From positions 248,001-312,000 of the forward strand of contig NZ_JAUOTN010000003.1 in the NCBI RefSeq assembly GCF_030546575.1: a DNA stretch of 64,000 nt, read 5' to 3'. Below, in pieces: positions 1 through 8,141 of the stretch. The position numbers and the translations under genes were made by a program. Origin of the DNA: Pontibacter coccineus. GTDB taxonomy: Bacteria; Bacteroidota; Bacteroidia; Cytophagales; Hymenobacteraceae. Position 1 is the first letter of the stretch. Each line of letters starts with the position of its first letter. A model generated the notes under the pieces. That model had not been told where the DNA came from, ran no database searches, and worked only from the letters and a program-made list of their open reading frames with translations.

Positions 1-258
1 CTGGTGATGCGGGAGTATTTGCCCGGCAAGCTTAATGAGTGGGGCATTATGACATTTGATGATAACGAGTTCTTCCGGATCCATACACCTTCTATTTCTG
101 CGGTGGCCCAGCCGCTGGAAGAAATCGGTAACAAACTGATGGAAATCATGCTGGAGCTGCTGAAGCATAATGAGAAGAGAACCGTGCATCAGGTGGTGCT
201 GAAGTCAGAATTGAAAGTGCGGGATTCCTCTAAGGCGAAAGACGCCAACAGCATTTAA
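1..258 (+). CDS. LacI-family transcriptional regulator, C-terminal fragment
   Basis: The reading frame is already open at base 1 and runs to a TAA at 256-258, so only the last 85 residues are in the window. The segment matches the C-terminal part of the LacI/PurR effector-binding domain: a D-D-N-E-F-F-R block, then TPSISAVAQPLEEIG and a final helix LMEIMLELL. Proteins of this family bind an operator through an N-terminal helix-turn-helix and release it on sugar binding. Its position at the head of the mannan locus, and LacI-like palindromes at 411-424 and 8034-8051, suggest it controls this locus (inference). The DNA-binding half lies outside the window, so its specificity cannot be read here. 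Confidence 0.8.
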   Translation: MVMREYLPGKLNEWGIMTFDDNEFFRIHTPSISAVAQPLEEIGNKLMEIMLELLKHNEKRTVHQVVLKSELKVRDSSKAKDANSI

Positions 259-410
259 TAACATCTGCTTATTCTATTCGGGCCCCCGTGCATCAAAAAT
301 GTAAGGGCTCCTGCTAAGGGAATTACCTGTGTGTCCGACCCTTTTTCCTTTCTAATCTTCGGACAAAGGGAACATCTTTTTTGCAAATCAGGGATATTTT
401 CGCTTTTTTG

Positions 411-424
411 CTAAAACGATTTAG
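411..424. promoter_or_regulatory. Putative LacI-type operator before first GH92
   Basis: CTAAAACGATTTAG is an imperfect palindrome with the central CG typical of LacI-family operators. It differs by one base from the core of the perfect palindrome at 8034-8051. It ends 10 bases before the ATG at 435, which argues against translation starting upstream of it at a TTG at 381. Confidence 0.65.
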
Positions 425-434
425 GAATCACGTC

Positions 435-2690
435 ATGAACAAGTATACACTCAAGGTCTTAGGAGTTCTATGCGGATTAGTATTGGGTAGCTGCTCTACG
501 GTTCAGAAAGCTGTTGTAGAGCCCGTAGACTATGTTAATCCCTATATGGGGAATATAAGTCACCTGCTGGTGCCGACGTACCCGACCATGCACCTGCCGA
601 ACGGGATGCTCCGCGTTTACCCCGAGCGGGACGACTACACAGGAGTCCGCCTTCGGGGCCTTCCCGTAGCAGTTACCAGTCACAGGGGGAGCTCTGCTTT
701 TAGTCTGAGCCCCTATCAGGGTCCTGCGTCAGGGTTGCAGTCTGTTATCAGGTATAGCTACGATCGGGAAAAGATCACCCCCTATTCCTACTATGTCTAC
801 CTCGACGAGCAGGAAATGGACGTGCATTACGGGCTTTCCTCGCAAGCTGCCCTTTATGAGATCAACTTTGGGCGTCAGGAAGACACTTACCTGGTAGTCA
901 GTTCCAGGCAGGGGCAACTGGATTGGGACGGAAAGGCCCTCTCCGGCTACCAGGAACTGGCAAACAACACGCGCATCTATGTTTATATCGAACCTGAAAC
1001 GCAGCCCACAGAGGTTTCTGTGTTACACGAAGGAAAGCTTTCAGCCGGGACTTCTGCCACTGGCCGGGAAGCGAGCCTGGTCATCGAATATCCTGCTTCG
1101 CAGCAGTCGGTAAGGCTGCGCTACGGTATCTCCTTTATTGATGCCGCTCAGGCCAGGCAGAATATGCTTCGTGAAGTAGCTGGAAAGAGCATAGCAGATC
1201 TACAAACTGTGGCTCGCAAGCAGTGGAACGAAGCGCTGGGGAAGATAAACATCGCCGGTGGTTCCCCGGATGAACGTACTGTCTTCTATACCTCCCTGTA
1301 CCGCACCTTCGAGCGGCCGGTTAACATCACGGAAGATGGCCGGTACTTCAGTGCCTTCGACGGGAAAGTGCACAAAGCAGATCGTAATTTCTATACCGAC
1401 GATTGGATCTGGGATTCTTACCGGGCGCACCACCCGCTGAACGTGCTGATCGATCCGGCCAAGGAAGAAGACATCCTGAACTCCTTCGTGCTGATGGCCC
1501 AGCAAATGGACGAGTTCTGGCTGCCGACTTTCCCTGAGATCACGGGCGACAGCAGGCGAATGAACTCCAATCATGGCGTACCCACGCTGCTGGATGCCTG
1601 GCGCAAAGGCCTTCGCAACTTCGATTTGAAAGCTGGCTATGAGGCTGCAAAAAATGCCATTACAGAGAAAACACTGGCTCCCTGGTCGGCAGCCCCTGCC
1701 GGAGAGCTCGATCGTTTTTACAAGGAGAAAGGCTATATCCCAGCGTTAAGGCCAGGAGAAAAAGAATACATCCCGGAGGTGCATTCATTTGAGCGACGTC
1801 AGGCAATTGCCGTTACGTTGGGAACTGCCTACGACCAATGGGCGCTGGCCGGGATTGCCGATGAACTCGGCTACCGCGAGGATGCGAAATTCTTTCAGGA
1901 AAAGTCTTACAACTACAGGCACCTGTTTAATCCCAAGACCGGGTTCTTCCATCCGAAAGATTCTACCGGAAACTTCATCGAGCCATTCGATTACAAATTC
2001 GCAGGTGGCATGGGTGCCCGGGATTACTACGGCGAGAACAATGCCTGGACCTACCAGTGGGATGTGCAGCATAACGTGGCCGATCTGATCTCCCTGATGG
2101 GGGGGCGGGAGGCCTTCCTGAAAAACCTGGACCAGTTGTTCGAGGAGCCGCTCGGCAGAAGCAAGTTTGACTTTTATGCCCAGCTACCGGACCAGACGGG
2201 CAACGTAGGCCAATTCTCCATGGCCAATGAGCCCTCTCTCCACATTCCATACCTGTACAACTACGCAGGGCAGCCTTGGAAGACCCAGAAGATGATCCGC
2301 TTTTTGGTGGACACTTGGTTCCGGAATGACTTGATGGGAGTGCCCGGTGATGAAGACGGCGGTGGCATGTCTGCTTTTGTTGTCTTCTCCCAGCTGGGTT
2401 TCTATCCGGTAACGCCCGGTATGCCGGTTTACAACATCGGCAGCCCGGTGTTTGAGAAGGCGGTGCTGGATCTTGGAAACGGAAAACATTTCACGATCAT
2501 CGCCAAAAACTACGACCCGGCGCATAAATACATCCAATCGGCGCGCCTGAACGGGAAAGAGTGGAACAAGGCGTGGTTCTCGCATGAAGACATCAGCAAC
2601 GGCGGGGAACTGGAACTGACCATGGGTCTGAAGCCTAATAAAAACTGGGGAACTGCCGTAGAAGCGGCTCCGCCTTCCTTGCAGAAATGA
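435..2690 (+). CDS. GH92 alpha-mannosidase, lipoprotein
   Basis: A 751-residue glycoside hydrolase family 92 enzyme. The family consists of calcium-dependent inverting exo-alpha-mannosidases. The ATG at 435 gives a lipoprotein signal peptide ending in the lipobox LGSC, so the enzyme is probably surface- or periplasm-anchored. Family blocks visible are NPYMGN near the N-terminus, WDSYRAHHPL, NAWTYQWDV, ANEPSLHIPYLYNYAGQPWK with the expected general-acid Glu (about E599), and GDEDGG (about D639/D641) for the general base. It is the only one of the three GH92 proteins here that keeps that Glu. The N-terminal substrate-recognition segment (HLLVPTYPTMHLPNGMLRVY) also differs from its two neighbours. 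Its stop overlaps the next start (ATGA), so the two are translationally coupled. Confidence 0.9.
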   Translation: MNKYTLKVLGVLCGLVLGSCSTVQKAVVEPVDYVNPYMGNISHLLVPTYPTMHLPNGMLRVYPERDDYTGVRLRGLPVAVTSHRGSSAFSLSPYQGPASGLQSVIRYSYDREKITPYSYYVYLDEQEMDVHYGLSSQAALYEINFGRQEDTYLVVSSRQGQLDWDGKALSGYQELANNTRIYVYIEPETQPTEVSVLHEGKLSAGTSATGREASLVIEYPASQQSVRLRYGISFIDAAQARQNMLREVAGKSIADLQTVARKQWNEALGKINIAGGSPDERTVFYTSLYRTFERPVNITEDGRYFSAFDGKVHKADRNFYTDDWIWDSYRAHHPLNVLIDPAKEEDILNSFVLMAQQMDEFWLPTFPEITGDSRRMNSNHGVPTLLDAWRKGLRNFDLKAGYEAAKNAITEKTLAPWSAAPAGELDRFYKEKGYIPALRPGEKEYIPEVHSFERRQAIAVTLGTAYDQWALAGIADELGYREDAKFFQEKSYNYRHLFNPKTGFFHPKDSTGNFIEPFDYKFAGGMGARDYYGENNAWTYQWDVQHNVADLISLMGGREAFLKNLDQLFEEPLGRSKFDFYAQLPDQTGNVGQFSMANEPSLHIPYLYNYAGQPWKTQKMIRFLVDTWFRNDLMGVPGDEDGGGMSAFVVFSQLGFYPVTPGMPVYNIGSPVFEKAVLDLGNGKHFTIIAKNYDPAHKYIQSARLNGKEWNKAWFSHEDISNGGELELTMGLKPNKNWGTAVEAAPPSLQK

Positions 2691-4963
2691 AGTGTTGGGG
2701 TTTCCATATCACGGTAGCAATTCTCCTGCTAGGCATGGGCTTTTCGGCCTACGCCCGGCAGGAGCAGGACCTGGTGCAATATGTAAACACCCTGCAGGGC
2801 ACTAACTCTTCCTTCGAGCTAACCTACGGCAATACCTATCCTACTACGGCTTTGCCTTTCGGCATGCATACCTGGACCCCGCAGACCGGGAAAAACGGCG
2901 ATGGCTGGAAATACCAGTATGCCAAGGATTCGATCAGAGGTTTTCAGCAGGCACACCAGTGCAGTTCCTGGAGCGGCGACTACGCTGTGTTTTCACTGAT
3001 GCCGGTGGTGGGGGAGCTGAAACTGCACGAAGACCAACGCGCCTCCAAGTTCAGCCACGCTAATGAAGTAGGCAAACCCCACTACTACAAAGTCACCTTC
3101 GACAACCAGATCACCACCGAGATTTCTCCTACCGAAAGGGGTGCACACCTGCGCTTCAGTTTTCCAAAAGGGGAGAGCTCATACCTGGTGCTGGATGGCT
3201 ACAACGGCCTCAGTTCCGTAACGATCGATCCGGACAATAATCGCATCACCGGCACTGTTTCCAACGGCCGTCTTGTCGGGAAGCTGATCAACTACTTTAT
3301 CGTTGAGTTTGACCAGCCCTTCAAAGCTTACGGAACCTGGGAGAACCGCAAAGGCAAACAAGGACCTGGAGAAACATTTGCAGAAGGCAGGGGAGTAGGC
3401 GCCTATATCGAATTTTCATCCGGGCAGCAGGTACAAGCCCGAACTGCCTCCTCTTATGTGAGTCCGCAGCAAGCCAAGCTTACCCTGGAGCAGGAACTTG
3501 GACAGCATGCTACCCTCGAGGATACCAAAGAGGCGGCTCGACAGGTATGGAACAAGCAACTGGGGAAGATCATCGTGGAAGGCGGCACGGAAGAACAAAT
3601 GCGGACCTTTTACTCCACGCTGTTCCGGGCTAACCTGTTTTCGCGAAAATTCTATGAGGTGAATGCGGCTGGAGAACCTTATTATTTCAGCCCCTATGAC
3701 CTTAAGCTTCACGCCGGTTACCTCTTTACCGACACCGGATTTTGGGACACGTTCCGGGCGCAGTTTCCGCTGAATACGATTTTACACCCCACCCAGCACG
3801 GGCGCTACGTGGCAGCCTTGCTGGATGTGCAAGACCAGAGCGGCTGGTTGCCGAGCTGGTCCTTTCCCCATGAAAATGGCGGCATGATCGGCAATCACGC
3901 CATCACATTGCTTACCGATGCCTGGGTGAAGGGCATCCGCACTTTCGATCCGCAAAAGGCACTGGAAGCCTACCATCATACGGCTACCAACAAAGGCCCT
4001 TGGGGACCATCGAACGGGCGTGACGGGTGGAAGGAGTATTATACGTTGGGCTATGTGCCCTACCCGCAGTATGAGGAAGGAACCGCCAAGACCCTGGAAT
4101 ATGCTTATGACGATTTTGCCGGTTACCAGCTGGCCAAAGCGACGGGGAATAACTTTTACAAAGGGACTTTTGAACGGCAGATGTTCAATTACCGGAATGT
4201 TTTCGATCCGGCTACCGGCTTTATGCGTGGGCGCCAAGCTAATGGGCAATGGAACCCGGACTTTGACCCCTTTGAATGGGGCGGGCCTTATACCGAGGCC
4301 AATGCCTGGCATTACCTGTGGTCGGTCTTCCATGATGTACAGGGGCTTATTGACCTGCTTGGCGGGGGAGAGCGGTTTGTGAGCAAACTGGATTCCGTGT
4401 TCTCCTCTCCGAATACCGTGAACACGGGCTCTTACGGCTACATGATACACGAGATGACAGAAATGCAGCTGGCAAAGATGGGGCAGTACGCCCACGGCAA
4501 TCAGCCGATCCAGCACATGATCTACCTCTATAACTATGCCGGCCAGCCCTGGAAGGCGCAGTACTGGGCACGGGAGGTGATGGAGCGCCTGTACAACTCT
4601 ACAGAAAATGGATACCCTGGAGATGAGGACCAAGGACAGACTTCTTCCTGGTATGTGCTGAGTGCCCTGGGGTTTTACAGCGTAACGCCAGGTACGGATG
4701 AATATGTGCTGGGGAGCCCGGTTTTCAAGAAAGCGACCATCAACCTGGAGAACGGAAAGCAGTTTGTCATCGAGGCGGAAGGCAACAGCAAGGAGAATGT
4801 GTACATCCGGTCGGCCAGATTAAATGGGAAAGCCTATTCAAAGAATTTTATCCGACATCAGGATATCGTGAACGGAGGGCTGCTGAAGTTTAAAATGGGC
4901 AGTAAGCCTAACAAGTCGAGAGGGACCAAAGAAAGCGATAAGCCATACTCGGTATCCCGTTGA
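2687..4963 (+). CDS. GH92-family protein with Gln at the acid position
   Basis: 758 residues with an Sec-type signal peptide ending near AYA at residue 23. GH92 blocks are clear: GNTYPTTALPFGMHTW, DTGFWDTFRAQFPL, YLYNYAGQPWKAQYW and GDEDQG (about D646/D648). In the block that normally reads N-E-P, this protein has GNQPIQHM (about Q606), so the usual general-acid Glu is Gln. As I recall, the same exchange occurs in a GH92 enzyme that releases mannose-1-phosphate caps, where a good leaving group removes the need for an acid. A mannosyl-phosphate substrate is therefore possible but not proven. It overlaps the preceding GH92 by 4 bases and clearly belongs to the same operon. Confidence 0.88.
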   Translation: MKCWGFHITVAILLLGMGFSAYARQEQDLVQYVNTLQGTNSSFELTYGNTYPTTALPFGMHTWTPQTGKNGDGWKYQYAKDSIRGFQQAHQCSSWSGDYAVFSLMPVVGELKLHEDQRASKFSHANEVGKPHYYKVTFDNQITTEISPTERGAHLRFSFPKGESSYLVLDGYNGLSSVTIDPDNNRITGTVSNGRLVGKLINYFIVEFDQPFKAYGTWENRKGKQGPGETFAEGRGVGAYIEFSSGQQVQARTASSYVSPQQAKLTLEQELGQHATLEDTKEAARQVWNKQLGKIIVEGGTEEQMRTFYSTLFRANLFSRKFYEVNAAGEPYYFSPYDLKLHAGYLFTDTGFWDTFRAQFPLNTILHPTQHGRYVAALLDVQDQSGWLPSWSFPHENGGMIGNHAITLLTDAWVKGIRTFDPQKALEAYHHTATNKGPWGPSNGRDGWKEYYTLGYVPYPQYEEGTAKTLEYAYDDFAGYQLAKATGNNFYKGTFERQMFNYRNVFDPATGFMRGRQANGQWNPDFDPFEWGGPYTEANAWHYLWSVFHDVQGLIDLLGGGERFVSKLDSVFSSPNTVNTGSYGYMIHEMTEMQLAKMGQYAHGNQPIQHMIYLYNYAGQPWKAQYWAREVMERLYNSTENGYPGDEDQGQTSSWYVLSALGFYSVTPGTDEYVLGSPVFKKATINLENGKQFVIEAEGNSKENVYIRSARLNGKAYSKNFIRHQDIVNGGLLKFKMGSKPNKSRGTKESDKPYSVSR

Positions 4964-5064
4964 GCTTACTCTCGGGAAAGTTTAAGTCTCTGCACATTAT
5001 CATGTATAGCGGTATGGAAAGAGCAGAGGCCGCAGTGGTAGAAGAAAGCGAAATAAGGTAATAT

Positions 5065-6501
5065 ATGAAAAGAAGAAATTTTATACAGAATGTAGCCCTT
5101 GCCGGGGGATTCGTCATGCTGGACCCCTTGTCCGCGGTAGGAGCGCCGTCACTGACGGATACGTTGTTCAAGCGTTTTCCGGAGGTGAGAACCCCCGAGA
5201 CCAAGCGCCATTTCAGCAGCAAGGTGATTGAGAAAGCCATCAGGGAGTTCGGAAAAAAGGTAAAGGACGAAGAGCTCGCCTGGTTGTTCAATAACTGTTT
5301 CCCTAATACCTTGGACACCACCGTTACCTATTCCGAAAAGGACGGTCGCCCGGATACCTACGTGATCACCGGCGACATTGACGCGATGTGGTTGCGCGAC
5401 AGCTCGGCACAGGTATGGCCATACCTGCCTTTCACTGAGAAAGACAAAAACCTCAAGAAACTGATCGCAGGCGTTATCAACCGGCAGACCAGCTATATCC
5501 TGAAGGATCCCTATGCGAATGCCTTCTACAACGACCCGACCCAGACAGGCCACTGGGTAAAAGACATCACCGCCATGCAACCGGGCGTGCACGAGCGCAA
5601 GTGGGAGATCGATTCCCTGTGCTACCCGATCCGCCTGGGTTACGGCTACTGGAAGACCACTGGCGATACTTCGCCCTTCAACGCAGACTGGCAAAACGCC
5701 ATCAAGCTGATCCTGCATACCTTTAAAAATCAGCAGTTGAAAGACGGGAAAGGCGACTATACCTTCCAGCGGGAAACAGCTGCAGGTACCGATACCCGGG
5801 CGCTGCAAGGCTATGGGTATCCTGTGAAGCCTGTGGGACTGATCGCTTCGGCTTTCCGCCCAAGCGACGATGCGACTGTGTTTTCCTTCCTGGTACCTTC
5901 CAACTTCTTTGCAGTAGTTAGTCTGCAGCAGGCAGCCGAGATGATGACGGAGCTTGCCAAAGACAAAGCAACTGCTGACGCGTTAACACAGCTGAGTGAA
6001 GAGGTAAAGGCAGCCTTGCAAAAGCATGCGGTGGTAAACCACCCCAACCACGGGAAAATCTACGCCTTTGAAGTGGACGGCTATGGAAACCATCTGATGA
6101 TGGATGACGCCAATGTTCCGAGCTTGCTGTCCCTGCCATACCTGGACGCTGTGAATGATGGGGATCAAATTTACAAGAATACCCGTAGCTTTATACTTTC
6201 ACTGGACAACCCTTTCTTCTTTAAGGGTACTGCGGCGGAAGGTGTCGGTGGGCCTCATATTGCGGTAGACACGATCTGGCACATGTCCATCATCATGCAG
6301 GCGTTGACCAGTCAGGATGATGCTGAGATCCAGAAATGTATCGGGATGCTGAAGTCGACGCACGCGGGCACCGGGTTTATGCACGAGGCCTTTCACAAGG
6401 ATGATGCGTCCCAGTTTACCCGTAAGTGGTTTGCATGGGCGAACACCTTATTTGGGGAGTTGCTCTGGAAGACGTATCAGGAAAAACCGCAATTGCTATA
6501 G
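5065..6501 (+). CDS. GH125 exo-alpha-1,6-mannosidase
   Basis: 478 residues, matching glycoside hydrolase family 125 (formerly DUF1237), metal-independent inverting alpha-1,6-mannosidases. Diagnostic blocks are TYVITGDIDAMWLRDSSAQV, a Y-x-x-D-P-Y-A-N-A-F block, VHERKWEIDSLCYPIRLGY, FSFLVPSNFFAV, PYLDAV and the C-terminal FMHEAFHKDD and FAWANTLFGEL. The N-terminus MKRRNFIQNVALAGG carries a twin-arginine-like motif before a hydrophobic stretch, so export by Tat or Sec is likely. It follows the two GH92 genes after 101 bases and would complete side-chain or backbone mannan removal with them. Confidence 0.9.
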   Translation: MKRRNFIQNVALAGGFVMLDPLSAVGAPSLTDTLFKRFPEVRTPETKRHFSSKVIEKAIREFGKKVKDEELAWLFNNCFPNTLDTTVTYSEKDGRPDTYVITGDIDAMWLRDSSAQVWPYLPFTEKDKNLKKLIAGVINRQTSYILKDPYANAFYNDPTQTGHWVKDITAMQPGVHERKWEIDSLCYPIRLGYGYWKTTGDTSPFNADWQNAIKLILHTFKNQQLKDGKGDYTFQRETAAGTDTRALQGYGYPVKPVGLIASAFRPSDDATVFSFLVPSNFFAVVSLQQAAEMMTELAKDKATADALTQLSEEVKAALQKHAVVNHPNHGKIYAFEVDGYGNHLMMDDANVPSLLSLPYLDAVNDGDQIYKNTRSFILSLDNPFFFKGTAAEGVGGPHIAVDTIWHMSIIMQALTSQDDAEIQKCIGMLKSTHAGTGFMHEAFHKDDASQFTRKWFAWANTLFGELLWKTYQEKPQLL

Positions 6502-6554
6502 GGAAATTGGCTGTGGTCGAGGTAAAGAAACTACAGCTAAATCAGATTAGATGA

Positions 6555-7499
6555 ATGACAAAAGATAGGAAGATTGCCCTGGGAGTGGATATCGGGGGAA
6601 GCCATATTACGGCAGCGGCAGTGCGTTTGGACCAGTTTGAGATCATTCCCGGGACCAGTGTAAACAGAAAGATAGATAACAAGGCTACGAAAGAAGCTGT
6701 TTTAGAGGCCTGGGGAGGCACTATCCGGGAGGTGCTGGAAACCCGCATCCCGCCGTTGGGGCTGGGGAGAGCCGGGATAACAGGTATAGGTATAGCCATG
6801 CCTGGCCCGTTCGATTACCCCAATGGGATTGCGATGTTTGAGGGAAACAACAAGTACGAATGCCTCTATGAGGTGGATGTCCGCAAGCCCCTGAGTGAGC
6901 TGGTAAACATGCCGGTAGAGAAGCTTCATTTCTTCAACGACGCCTCCTCCTTTGTAGTGGGCGCAGCAATACAGCAGAAAGTGCTTCATAAAAGAACCCT
7001 GGGGCTCACCCTGGGCACCGGTTTTGGTGCAGCATTCCTGGTCGATTCCCTGCCTGCGATAAAGGGGGCTCACATTCCGGAGAATGGCTGCCTGTGGGAT
7101 AAAGGCTTTAAAGATGGCATTGCCGACGATTTTTTCTCTACCCGCTGGTTTGTGCGGAAGTATGAGGAGGCGACGGGAAAAACCTGTAGTGGCGTGCGGG
7201 AGATGGTTGCATCAGGCCATGCGTCGACGCACCGTATTTTTGAGGAATTTGTTGAAAACCTGGCAGCGTTCCTGACGCCATATCTGGAGAAATTTGAGGC
7301 GCAAGCGCTCCTGGTCGGCGGCAATATCTCCAGATCGCACCACCTTTTCGTAGAGGCCCTGAGAGCCTCGCTAGGAGTGCCTCAAGGGCTGCAAATTGAG
7401 ATTGTGGAGGATACGGAGAACTGTAACATGCTGGGAGCATCACATTTGATGAAACTCGATTACTGGAAGCAACAGTCAGCCTTGAAAGCCTTCTTCTAA
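6555..7499 (+). CDS. ROK-family sugar kinase
   Basis: 314 residues, cytoplasmic. The N-terminal phosphate-binding motif ALGVDIGGSHI and the second nucleotide motif LGLTLGTGFGAAF identify the ROK family (repressor/ORF/kinase), while there is no N-terminal helix-turn-helix, so it is a kinase and not a repressor. The zinc motif CxCGxxGCxE common in ROK glucokinases is absent, and the region instead reads HIPENGCLWDKGFKDG. In this context the natural substrate would be mannose freed by the neighbouring mannosidases (inference); glucose or fructose cannot be excluded. It is the last gene before a strong terminator. Confidence 0.82.
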   Translation: MTKDRKIALGVDIGGSHITAAAVRLDQFEIIPGTSVNRKIDNKATKEAVLEAWGGTIREVLETRIPPLGLGRAGITGIGIAMPGPFDYPNGIAMFEGNNKYECLYEVDVRKPLSELVNMPVEKLHFFNDASSFVVGAAIQQKVLHKRTLGLTLGTGFGAAFLVDSLPAIKGAHIPENGCLWDKGFKDGIADDFFSTRWFVRKYEEATGKTCSGVREMVASGHASTHRIFEEFVENLAAFLTPYLEKFEAQALLVGGNISRSHHLFVEALRASLGVPQGLQIEIVEDTENCNMLGASHLMKLDYWKQQSALKAFF

Positions 7500-7553
7500 G
7501 GCTGCATTCTTTTCATATTGTAGCTGGTCTGTAGCAATTCAGACCAATCAAAT

Positions 7554-7604
7554 AAAAGGGCCTGCCCGGTTTTTCTTCAGGAGGAAAGCCGGGCAGGCCC
7601 TTTT
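7554..7604. terminator. Intrinsic terminator after the mannosidase operon
   Basis: A long GC-rich hairpin with arms AAAAGGGCCTGCCCGG and CCGGGCAGGCCCTTTT follows the ROK kinase stop by 54 bases and ends in a T-run. Its A/T flanks make it work in either direction. Confidence 0.9.
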
Positions 7605-8025
7605 ACTTTAATCTCCTCTATATTATATACCCTATAACCTGATACTGGTTAAACTTATACCTTATACCTCAGTCTATACCTGCTTCTTCAGGCTTTCTAT
7701 AGTCAAGGCTATAACGCCCCCTTTAATTGCGAAATCCTATGTGAGTGAGTACTCTCTATTAATACAACCAATTAATTATCATGTTGTTAACTGTGGTGCC
7801 TCAACGCAAGCCTATACTTTTCCTCCCATTACCTCCTCTGCAAGGTTGCTTTGGCCCCTATAGGGCACTTGTATACCTTAGTTTCCTGTTTGTTTTCCTA
7901 TGTCTTTTAGCGAAAGTCAGGTATAGTGTTATCGCTATGTTATCCCCGGATTAAGGCTCTGTTAACGAATAAGGCCTTTTCGCAGAACAAGCCAAATTAT
8001 TATTAGGGATTTTCTATTAGTGCTA
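7605..8025. other. Long intergenic region upstream of susC
   Basis: About 420 bases with no credible ORF. The stretch 7621-7690 contains several TATACC hexamers in a row (within ACCCTATAACC, CTTATACCTTATACC and GTCTATACCTG), and another AGGTATAG lies near 7918. The remainder is AT-rich and shows no recognisable RNA family. The susC promoter begins at its right edge. Confidence 0.5.
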
Positions 8026-8057
8026 TTGTATTTTACTAAAACGTTTTAGTATATTTG
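8026..8057 (+). promoter_or_regulatory. susC promoter with embedded LacI-type operator
   Basis: A Bacteroidota -33 element TTG (8026-8028) and a perfect -7 element TATATTTG (8050-8057) are 21 bases apart. Between them, and touching the -7 box, lies the perfect 18-bp palindrome TACTAAAACGTTTTAGTA (8034-8051), with the same core as the site at 411-424. A repressor bound here would block RNA polymerase directly. Confidence 0.75.
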
Positions 8058-8141
8058 ATAACGTTGTGGAGCGATGCATTTCAGCCGTTCAGGGTGATGC
8101 AAAACCATAAGAAGTTCAAAGTTCAACTAACATCAAAAGTT

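Noticed and set aside
3782..4633. 283-residue minus-strand ORF inside the second GH92 gene
   Set aside because: The plus strand encodes conserved GH92 blocks throughout; the antisense product looks like no protein family.
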